Below, in pieces: positions 19,919-25,954 of a stretch of DNA of 52,330 bases; the first letter of the stretch is position 1, and each line of letters begins with the position of its first letter. Source of the DNA: Bacteroidales bacterium (GTDB lineage: Bacteria; Bacteroidota; Bacteroidia; Bacteroidales; P3); contig WRKV01000002.1 of NCBI GenBank assembly GCA_009777915.1, positions 1-52,330 on the forward strand, in the 5' to 3' direction. Below the pieces are notes generated by a model. The model saw only the letters and a list, made by a program, of their open reading frames with translations. It was not told where the DNA came from and searched no databases. The position numbers and the translations under genes were made by a program.

Positions 19919-21064
19919 TTAACCCAAATCGGCTTCTATTTCAACTAAAAGATTGTCTCTGCAAATATCTGCTTCAACAAGGTTTATCAAGTGTTTGGGA
20001 AAATGAGCCGAACAAATTCGAGACACAATTTCCATATCATTTTGGTTCTTGACATAAACCAAAATCCGTTGATAATCCAATTGTCCCAAATTAAGTTCCG
20101 AATAATTATTTTGAATGTTTTTCGAAGAAATTAATTCTTGAATGTATTGAATCGTGTTTTCGGTCTGTGCTGAAACATCACCAATAGCAACTGTTTCCTG
20201 ATTTTGGATAGATGCTGTTCCGGACACCAAAATTTGGGCTTGATGATTTAATTTCGGTAAACTTGCCGATTCGGTTGAATATAAAATTCTACCACGTTCG
20301 AAAAGTGGTGGTTTTTTGTCGGATTTATCTCCCACCAAAACGGTTTCGCTGTAAGCAAACGGATTTTTTTGAACTTTACTTCGCAACGGTAAACTTTGAA
20401 CCTCATCACCCGATTTTTGTGCAAAAATATCTACGACCAAACCCGGTGTTTTGATGCCGATTCCGGTTGCAGCAGGAAAATCCGAACGCTTTTTATTTCG
20501 ACGATAATAAGCGTTGCGAATATCGTTAAACACCTGATAATTCTGAACATTTAGACCATCGTGAGTTTTTACTTTCAAAATTTCGCCGATATAATTCCAC
20601 TGCCGAACGATGTCGTCGTATTCAAAACCGTGTGTTTTCAAAACGTCTGAAAGGGTTTCAAACACTGTGGTTGCAGAGATTTTCATATCGTCATCTAACG
20701 ACGATAATCCGCTAACCCAAAGTTCTTTTTCCGAATGTTGTTCTAAAATTACGATTGGCAAACCCTTAAAATCAAGATGTTTTTTATCCGCATCCGAACA
20801 TTGCAAAACAACGCAAAGCATAGCATCCATAGGAGCTTCCGAAAGTATAGACCACGTTGGAATTTCGTTCTCAAAACAAGAATTTATAGCTATGGCGACT
20901 AATTGTTTTTGTTCAATATAATCGGAACTGTTTTTAGAATTTACAAAAGCCGTCAATTTGAAAGCCTTGCCTTTGTAAGATTGCAACGCACCAAAAACCT
21001 CATTCAAGGCTTGTTGAAAATCTCCGGCATTCGATTGTTGTTTGATATGAGATTTTAGAATCAT
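19919..21064 (-). CDS. Chorismatase-like (FkbO/Hyg5-type, RidA-fold) protein
   Basis: This 381-residue cytoplasmic protein has no signal peptide. Its C-terminal half carries QILVSGTASIQNQETVAIGD followed by VSAQTENTIQYIQELI. This resembles the SGTAS-x-[V/I]-x-x-[H/Q]-E-...-GD-...-Q-x-x-x-x-x-x-N/Y-I segment of chorismatases and the related pteridine-dependent-deoxygenase-like proteins. Those enzymes use chorismate to make hydroxybenzoates. Central FPAATGIG also fits the family. The usual SGTASVVGHE histidine is replaced by Gln-Asn-Gln here, so the reaction may differ. It is the last gene of a four-gene operon of envelope proteins, and its ATG overlaps the upstream stop codon by four bases. 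The context does not show where chorismate chemistry fits. Confidence 0.68.
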   Translation of the reverse strand: MILKSHIKQQSNAGDFQQALNEVFGALQSYKGKAFKLTAFVNSKNSSDYIEQKQLVAIAINSCFENEIPTWSILSEAPMDAMLCVVLQCSDADKKHLDFKGLPIVILEQHSEKELWVSGLSSLDDDMKISATTVFETLSDVLKTHGFEYDDIVRQWNYIGEILKVKTHDGLNVQNYQVFNDIRNAYYRRNKKRSDFPAATGIGIKTPGLVVDIFAQKSGDEVQSLPLRSKVQKNPFAYSETVLVGDKSDKKPPLFERGRILYSTESASLPKLNHQAQILVSGTASIQNQETVAIGDVSAQTENTIQYIQELISSKNIQNNYSELNLGQLDYQRILVYVKNQNDMEIVSRICSAHFPKHLINLVEADICRDNLLVEIEADLG

Positions 21065-22590
21065 TTTCTGTTTTTGGGAAAATTAGCATCGTTAGTCCAA
21101 CCAAATTCCACGTCGATTATCGGACCTTGAACCGCCTCTTCGATTTCGGCTAAAGAAGGTTTGACCTTACCGGTAGCTAATTCCGGAACGTTAAACGATT
21201 TCAGCCAAGATTTGTAAAATTTCGGATCTTTTTGGGGCAAAACAAAAGGTTTGCTCGCTTGACCATTTTCATCGATATGCGAAAAATGCGAAAGGGCGAC
21301 AAAACCATCGTTGCGTTTGCTTGAAAACACAAACCATTTGGAATTTTGTGACCAAGATACATACGTATCCGCTTTGTTGCTGTTTGCCTCCGTAAGCGGT
21401 TTCCATTCGAGCGTTTGCAGATCCATCAGATATAAATCGGCATCGCTACGCCAAGTCGGATTAGAGCCTTGATGTGTCAGCACAAATAACAGCCATCGAC
21501 CATCCGGCGAAATTTTCGGAACGGACACGCTTTTACCGATTTTTTGTGCATCGATAAGCGTTTCAATATCTCCAAATGCAATCGTATTTTCGTCAAACGG
21601 AATACGGAGCAGATCGAATTGAAGTTTCAGATAACTATCCGCAACAAAAAGCGTATCCCATGTTTCCGGTTCGTGACTTCGGCAGAAATACAGCCATTTT
21701 CCGTCGGGCGACCAACAGGGATAAGTTTCCTGAATCTTGCCGGGTGTATTCAATTTCGGACTGGTCAACATTCGGTTGGTTTCCAAATCCAACAAGCCGA
21801 GATTGGCGTTATCGCCATCGTCGAAAACATCGGAACGCAACGACACATCGGAATGAAAATACAATGCCGGTTTGACTATCGCAAAAGCGATAAACCGCCC
21901 CGAAGGATGCCACGACGGATAAACGCCATGGTGCTCCAATTCGACGGTACGGGTATTATATCGGCGAAGTTCGCCATCTTTGTAGATGATAGTGCCTGAA
22001 AATCCGGCACGAAAATGCACCAAAAATTCATCGGGATTACCTTGATTCGGCGTATGACAATTCAAGCACGATTCGCGATTAAAAAGATTGTTGGTTAGAT
22101 CAGAAACTTCGAAGGATTCCAAATGTCGTTGCTGGATATGCAGATCGTGCCAAATGTCGTATTCCGGCGGTACCAAGCGATACGTCAACCAAGGATCAAC
22201 AGAATCTTTGGAAATTTGATTGGTAATCACAGGCAGTTTTTCCCAAGTGCCACCCAATTTTCGATAAATTTGAACTTGATAGGATTTTCCGATATTTTCG
22301 CTTAACAGGGTTTGCCATTTTTCGATGGGAATCATCACATCTTGTTTGGTGGAAATCGAAAATGTGTAGCCGTTTTCGCCGATAAAATCCACCACAAAAC
22401 GTTTGCCGTCCATGTCTACGAAAAAGTTTAACGGTGCCATGTTCGGAGGCACTGTGATATCGGTATAATCCGGAAAAATAGCGACAGATTCGGAGCTTAA
22501 AACGGCTTGAGATTTATCGAAATTTGAGCAACCGACAAACCATATTGAGACGAGCGACAGAATTAGAAAGGATAATGCAAATTTTTTCAT
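21061..22590 (-). CDS. Lipoprotein with c-type haem motif and TolB-like PD40 repeats
   Basis: This 509-residue protein has a signal peptide and lipobox (IWFVGCSN). An N-terminal beta region (about residues 40-165) precedes a single CxxCH haem-attachment motif (ESCLNCHTPNQG, about residue 175). At least four PD40/TolB-type beta-propeller blades then follow: YPSWHPSGRFIAF, YPCWSPDGKWLYF, VPKISPDGRWLLF and YVSWSQNSKWFVF. It is probably membrane-anchored on the periplasmic side with a haem domain and a protein-binding propeller. Related PD40 proteins are encoded beside DUF6057 membrane proteins in Bacteroidales, as here. An electron-transfer role is inferred only from CxxCH. Confidence 0.78.
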   Translation of the reverse strand: MKKFALSFLILSLVSIWFVGCSNFDKSQAVLSSESVAIFPDYTDITVPPNMAPLNFFVDMDGKRFVVDFIGENGYTFSISTKQDVMIPIEKWQTLLSENIGKSYQVQIYRKLGGTWEKLPVITNQISKDSVDPWLTYRLVPPEYDIWHDLHIQQRHLESFEVSDLTNNLFNRESCLNCHTPNQGNPDEFLVHFRAGFSGTIIYKDGELRRYNTRTVELEHHGVYPSWHPSGRFIAFAIVKPALYFHSDVSLRSDVFDDGDNANLGLLDLETNRMLTSPKLNTPGKIQETYPCWSPDGKWLYFCRSHEPETWDTLFVADSYLKLQFDLLRIPFDENTIAFGDIETLIDAQKIGKSVSVPKISPDGRWLLFVLTHQGSNPTWRSDADLYLMDLQTLEWKPLTEANSNKADTYVSWSQNSKWFVFSSKRNDGFVALSHFSHIDENGQASKPFVLPQKDPKFYKSWLKSFNVPELATGKVKPSLAEIEEAVQGPIIDVEFGWTNDANFPKNRK

Positions 22591-22595
22591 ATTTA

Positions 22596-23726
22596 TTATT
22601 CAAGGGGTCTTAAAAGGTAATGGTATTGATAGGTATCTTGATAAGTTTCTTTAAACCAATCTTCCGAAAGTTGTCCTTGTTGGAGCATGGCAAGATGATG
22701 TACAAAATTTTCGTGTCGGAAAATGGTTTCCGGTCGAATGGTCAACCCTCCATACGTTTGGTTCATCATCATTTCTCTGGAAATGTCGGAATTCCAACCA
22801 TAACCGACCACACCTAAAATTGCCTCTTCCAAGTGGCGAGGAATATGTTCATAGTCAAAATTTTCGATTAAGGTTTCGATTTTAGCAAAAAGGTGGTCCA
22901 TTTTGTTCAACAAGACAAACGCCAAGGTATATTCAAATGCTCGTTGATTGTTTGGATTTGCAAAATGCAGTTCGGATATGGAGCGATCAAAATTCCATCC
23001 GGCTAAAAAATCTCTTTGCGGACCTAAACTTCGGCGGTGGATATAATACGGATCGGCGTTGATTTTAGCGGTGTCGGCAAGCATAGCACGATATGTTCGG
23101 GCTTGTTTTCGCCACTTGGGAAATTGTTCCAAACGATTGACAAAAGTTTCCAACGGACCGTAGTCGCCAACAATCAGCGAGCTTTTGATAAAATCGTTGA
23201 GAACAAAGGGTTTTCCCCAAACTTCAAACTGATTGAATGCCGATGCCAAAGCCATGGCGTGGAGTTCCATATCGGCAAGAAAAAGATAGGACGCCCGCAA
23301 CAGAAAAATATGAGATTCCTGTTCGCCAATAAGATTTTGAAAACCGTAATAGTCGCTGTAAGAGAAAAAATTCTCCAACAGTTCGCCGGTATGAATCAGT
23401 GCATATTTGATGAGAACAACCAATTTTGCCCACAAAATTTCGACTTGATCGGTCGTAACTTTACCCACTTTCAAATCATTGGAAATCAATTGTAAAAGGT
23501 TGTTTCCATGCAATAAAATATCATGCCAATTGTCGTTCTCAATAGCCGTATTAATTTTGGTAACGATGCGTTCGTATTTGGCTTCGGGACTTCTATCGAA
23601 AACCGAAGTAAACTGATACAAGCTTAACCCCAAAACAAGCAACGCCAAAATGCCTCCATACCAAAAGGATTTTTTAATACGTCGCTTTCGCTTGACACGA
23701 AAATTTTTTAGAAGGAAGTTTTTCAT
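22596..23726 (-). CDS. DUF6057-like protein, single N-terminal membrane anchor
   Basis: This 376-residue protein has a very basic N-terminus (VKRKRRIKK) before one membrane segment (about residues 24-42) and a helical, tetratrico-like periplasmic part. It resembles the C-terminal soluble portion of Bacteroidales DUF6057 proteins, which usually carry many more membrane segments, so this may be a shortened relative. Recognisable pieces are NDNWHDILLHGNNLL, an NxALAxAFNQFEVWG-type segment and the C-terminal WFKETYQDTYQYHYLLRPLE. It lies 5 nt upstream of the PD40 lipoprotein gene and 6 nt downstream of lipoprotein 2. The family name is tentative. Confidence 0.6.
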   Translation of the reverse strand: MKNFLLKNFRVKRKRRIKKSFWYGGILALLVLGLSLYQFTSVFDRSPEAKYERIVTKINTAIENDNWHDILLHGNNLLQLISNDLKVGKVTTDQVEILWAKLVVLIKYALIHTGELLENFFSYSDYYGFQNLIGEQESHIFLLRASYLFLADMELHAMALASAFNQFEVWGKPFVLNDFIKSSLIVGDYGPLETFVNRLEQFPKWRKQARTYRAMLADTAKINADPYYIHRRSLGPQRDFLAGWNFDRSISELHFANPNNQRAFEYTLAFVLLNKMDHLFAKIETLIENFDYEHIPRHLEEAILGVVGYGWNSDISREMMMNQTYGGLTIRPETIFRHENFVHHLAMLQQGQLSEDWFKETYQDTYQYHYLLRPLE

Positions 23727-23732
23727 GCTGAC

Positions 23733-24209
23733 CTACTCTCTTTCCGGTACGTCGCCGACGCGAACAAACTCGCTTTCTGCGGATGCAAAACCTCCGGAGT
23801 TGGGAGCAGTGAGAGATAACGAAAGGTCGGCACCATCTCGCGTAACATCGCCCGGCATATCAACGAACCATTGTCCGTCGATTTTGCTGAGTAAAACCCG
23901 CCGTTTGACACCATCAACTTCATAATAGCAAATTGCTTTGCTTTTTTGAACGTCCATGCTTAGAATTTTGAACGCTTGAAACATATCCAATCGAGAACTC
24001 GGATCAAATTCGAACATCATAGCGGTATGTGCCAAAGGTTCCAAAGAGGCTTCGGTGACCAATTCTGCTACGGCATCAAAATCGTTGTCGATGTAATAGA
24101 GTTGCAGAAATTGTTGAGCTACGCGTTTGGCGGAATTGTCGCCACACGAGCCGAACAACCAAGAGCCAAGCACGATAGTTACTAAGGTAATAAGTGTTTT
24201 TGTTTTCAT
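23733..24209 (-). CDS. Small lipoprotein, paralogue 2 (C-terminal GGFASAES motif)
   Basis: This 158-residue lipoprotein has a lipobox GSWLFGSC near residue 21. It is paralogous to 19308-19802: the two share NSAKRVAQQFLQLYYIDNDFD against NNAKKTAKHFLQAYYIEHDFD, the strand LLSKIDGQWFVDMP, and the tail GGFASAESEFVRVGDVP. It heads the four-gene operon lipoprotein / DUF6057-like / haem-PD40 / chorismatase-like, whose genes are separated by 6, 5 and -4 nt. Having one copy at the head of each of two neighbouring operons suggests duplication in place. Function unknown. Confidence 0.75.
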   Translation of the reverse strand: MKTKTLITLVTIVLGSWLFGSCGDNSAKRVAQQFLQLYYIDNDFDAVAELVTEASLEPLAHTAMMFEFDPSSRLDMFQAFKILSMDVQKSKAICYYEVDGVKRRVLLSKIDGQWFVDMPGDVTRDGADLSLSLTAPNSGGFASAESEFVRVGDVPERE

Positions 24210-24240
24210 GATTTTTTTGTTTTTAGGGTGTAATTTTTTA

Positions 24241-24271
24241 CAAAGATACGGAAAAAAAATGAGATTTACAA
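24241..24271 (-). promoter_or_regulatory. Bacteroidota promoter for lipoprotein 2 operon
   Basis: On the minus strand, TATCTTTG is at 24248-24241 and TTG at 24271-24269, 20 nt apart. The -33 element lies inside the last codons of the upstream antitoxin gene, so the operon is packed directly against the toxin-antitoxin pair. Confidence 0.7.
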
Positions 24272-24496
24272 ATTCTTTTTGTATTCAAAGACGGGTTCTG
24301 CGGCAACGTTGTGCTCTGCTCGTATCCTCGCTAAAGATCTTTCGAAACGTTTCATTGCCGCGTCCTCGCGTTTTTTGTAGTACGCACTCCGCTCTTTCTC
24401 CGTCATATCTTTCGTCATTTCATAATTGTAGTCGCGTATTTTGCGAATGTCTTCCAGCGTGAAAGCCGGGCTTAATACTAATTTGGGCTTTTTCAT
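24266..24496 (-). CDS. Probable antitoxin partner of the PIN toxin
   Basis: This 76-residue, strongly charged helical protein (EDIRKIRDYNYEMTKDMTEKE, continuing with SAYYKKREDAAMKRF) starts 15 nt after the stop codon of the PIN-domain gene on the same strand. I do not recognise a named antitoxin DNA-binding fold. Position, size and co-direction support an antitoxin role for a toxin-first pair. Its C-terminal codons overlap the -33 element of the next operon's promoter. Confidence 0.55.
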   Translation of the reverse strand: MKKPKLVLSPAFTLEDIRKIRDYNYEMTKDMTEKERSAYYKKREDAAMKRFERSLARIRAEHNVAAEPVFEYKKNL

Positions 24497-24511
24497 AACC
24501 TACCTCCTTTT

Positions 24512-24976
24512 TTAGATCAACATATTGGGTGAAACAATGGATATTTCCCGATAATTATTTATGGCGTTCACCACCTTCACTCCCGCTACAGTCCTGACAT
24601 TGACCAGGTGCCGAAAATTCCAGGACACCAGATAATCGCAGTGGTTGATAACGGATAGAGCAATGTGCATACAGTCATCAAAACTCTTTTGAGAAAGAAC
24701 GTTCTTGGCTATATAATCTTTTGCTAATTCTCTAGATTCCAGTGTTCTCTCAAGAACAATCAATTCTATTTCTGCTAACTTTGCCTCCATAAACGTTCGT
24801 TTCGGTTCCTCGCAACGTCCGATTTCATCTAAGACCGTTCTTGAAATGAGAACATCGTATTGTCCTGTTTTCAGAATGTCCCAGAATGCTGATGTTTCCG
24901 CCATTTTCTCAGGGGTATCGGGAGCATCTAAATGGCTGATGACAGAGGTGTCGAGATATAGTTTTATTTTTTTCAT
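24512..24976 (-). CDS. PIN-domain ribonuclease toxin
   Basis: This 154-residue PIN-fold protein starts at ATG 24976 (MKKIKLYLDTSVISHLDAP); an in-frame codon further upstream would place the start before the promoter. Conserved acidic metal ligands are visible: D9 in LYLDTS, E in SRTVLDEIGR near residue 62, and D residues in SFDDCMHIA with the following DYLVSWNFRHL. The last motif is diagnostic for VapC-like PIN proteins that cleave RNA with Mg2+. Together with the next gene it forms a likely toxin-antitoxin pair, with the toxin encoded first. Confidence 0.83.
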   Translation of the reverse strand: MKKIKLYLDTSVISHLDAPDTPEKMAETSAFWDILKTGQYDVLISRTVLDEIGRCEEPKRTFMEAKLAEIELIVLERTLESRELAKDYIAKNVLSQKSFDDCMHIALSVINHCDYLVSWNFRHLVNVRTVAGVKVVNAINNYREISIVSPNMLI

Positions 24977-25009
24977 CGTATCCGTGATTGAATGTGCAAA
25001 ATTCCACTG

Positions 25010-25040
25010 CAAAGATACACAAAATTTTCGAATTGCACAA
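25010..25040 (-). promoter_or_regulatory. Bacteroidota promoter for the PIN toxin-antitoxin pair
   Basis: On the minus strand, TATCTTTG is at 25017-25010 and TTG at 25040-25038, 20 nt apart and 34 nt from the toxin ATG. Confidence 0.7.
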
Positions 25041-25059
25041 ATTTTTTTATTTTGCGTCC

Positions 25060-25087
25060 GTAGGGGCACAAAATTTTGTGCCCCTAC
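25060..25087. repeat. Perfect 28-bp palindrome
   Basis: The sequence GTAGGGGCACAAAA is followed immediately by its exact reverse complement, giving a 28-bp palindrome with no loop. It resembles dispersed palindromes seen between genes in Bacteroidota, but copy number cannot be judged from one window. It may act as a transcription stop or as a repeat-element end. Confidence 0.8.
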
Positions 25088-25107
25088 ACAACGATGATGC
25101 CACCGGA

Positions 25108-25245
25108 TTAAAATTCTCCTCCTTTGGAGGAGTACGGCGAAGCCGGGAGGTGGTTTATGACGAGGGGTTTATGACCATAGCCGGCGAGGGGTTTATGACC
25201 ACCCCGTCGCTACGCGACACCCCTCCAAAGGAGGGGAATTTAATT
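25108..25245. repeat. Imperfect long inverted repeat (REP/MITE-like)
   Basis: The left arm (25108-25160, containing CTCCTTTGGAGGAG) and the right arm (25196-25245, containing CCCCTCCAAAGGAGGGG) are imperfect reverse complements of about 50 nt. Between them is a loop with repeated GAGGGGTTTATGAC. No coding capacity is seen. It looks like a small non-autonomous palindromic element placed between the toxin-antitoxin pair and the surface-protein locus. Confidence 0.65.
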
Positions 25246-25283
25246 TACAATTTACGGATTTACGATTTACGATTTTTTTGGTT

Positions 25284-25337
25284 CATAATTCATAATTCAT
25301 AATTCATAATTCATAATTCATAATTCATAATTCATAA
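25284..25337. repeat. 7-bp tandem repeat (CATAATT)
   Basis: There are seven exact head-to-tail copies of CATAATT (first bases 25284, 25291, 25298, 25305, 25312, 25319, 25326) and a partial eighth at 25333. It is preceded by an ATTTAC/GATTTACG-rich tract (25238-25275). No gene overlaps it. Confidence 0.85.
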
Positions 25338-25445
25338 CCCATAATTCTTATTTAGACAATGTACAAATTTCATAGGTCAAAACATTGAAAACCAAAAAAA
25401 TAACGTTATTTTTGAAAAAAAGATGAAAAAAAAAGTGAAAAAAAT

Positions 25446-25476
25446 TTGGTTTTTTCAAAAAAAGGTTGTACCTTTG
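25446..25476 (+). promoter_or_regulatory. Bacteroidota promoter for the surface-protein locus
   Basis: A TTG at 25446-25448 and TACCTTTG at 25469-25476 are separated by 20 nt, a full match to the phylum consensus. The A/T-rich tract upstream may act as an UP-like element. It is the only promoter of this type I see before the three large plus-strand genes. Confidence 0.72.
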
Positions 25477-25696
25477 TGGCGTGATAATATATAACACGAA
25501 CGTAAAAAACGAAAAACAAAACAACGCAAAAAAAAACTGACGAAAAAAATAACGAAGACTCTGAACGAAAAAAAACAATCATCAAAACAAAACAATCACC
25601 CTGAATAAACATCACCCTAACAAAACACATCACTCCAATTAAACCCAACACCACAAAACTTAAAAGACCAATTAACGCTTATTGAAAAACACTATT

Positions 25697-25804
25697 ATGA
25701 GATTCCCCTTTACATTTACGAAAATTTATCGTCCTCGTGGCAACGTAACCTCAACCGAAGGTGCGCCTGACTCTGCCTATCTGCGGATAGAGCAGAGGGA
25801 GTAG
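25697..25804 (+). CDS. 35-codon ORF in the leader, possible leader peptide
   Basis: The ORF runs from ATG 25697 to TAG 25802-25804. The predicted peptide begins MRFPFTFTKIYRPRG and ends AYLRIEQRE. It has no run of a single regulatory amino acid and no recognised family. The hairpin at 25771-25797 falls within its last codons, which would let ribosome position influence RNA folding. It could equally be a chance ORF. Confidence 0.25.
   Translation: MRFPFTFTKIYRPRGNVTSTEGAPDSAYLRIEQRE
25771..25797 (+). other. Leader hairpin 1
   Basis: CTCTGC-CTATC pairs with GATAG-(A)-GCAGAG around a TGCG loop, giving 11 base pairs with one bulged A at 25791. No U-tract follows, so it is not a typical intrinsic terminator. 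Confidence 0.6.
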
Positions 25805-25846
25805 TGCCTTATATTCTATTTTTGACAACTCCAGCATAATACACCC

Positions 25847-25870
25847 TTGGGCGGGGATAAGCCCGCTCAA
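25847..25870 (+). other. Leader hairpin 2
   Basis: TTGGGCGGG (25847-25855) pairs with CCCGCTCAA (25862-25870), nine pairs including one G-U, around a six-base GATAAG loop. It lies about 85 nt before the first start codon, and no poly-U follows. The A-rich segment after it should be single-stranded. Confidence 0.6.
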
Positions 25871-25954
25871 ACAAAACAAAACTCTCGATAAAAAAAACAT
25901 TCGAGAAAACCAAACAAAAAGAAATAAAAAAAAATAATTAAAAATTTTAAAGTT

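Larger units (their letters stand above)
25480..25954 (+). promoter_or_regulatory. Long 5' leader of about 475 nt
   Basis: The stretch between the predicted transcription start and the first ATG (25955) has no long gene. Its first part (about 25495-25690) is very rich in A and C and poor in G, so the RNA would be largely unstructured. The second part contains a 35-codon ORF and two stable hairpins. It matches no riboswitch class that I can recognise. A long leader of this kind suggests post-transcriptional control of the surface-protein genes, which is inference. Confidence 0.55.

Noticed and set aside
25284..25337. Tandem CATAATT array as CRISPR or replication iterons
   Set aside because: The copies are 7 bp and head-to-tail with no spacers. 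No replication initiator gene or DnaA-box cluster is nearby.
25771..25870. Known riboswitch in the leader
   Set aside because: The two hairpins are simple stem-loops and do not form the conserved cores of any class I could recall; downstream genes are not metabolic.
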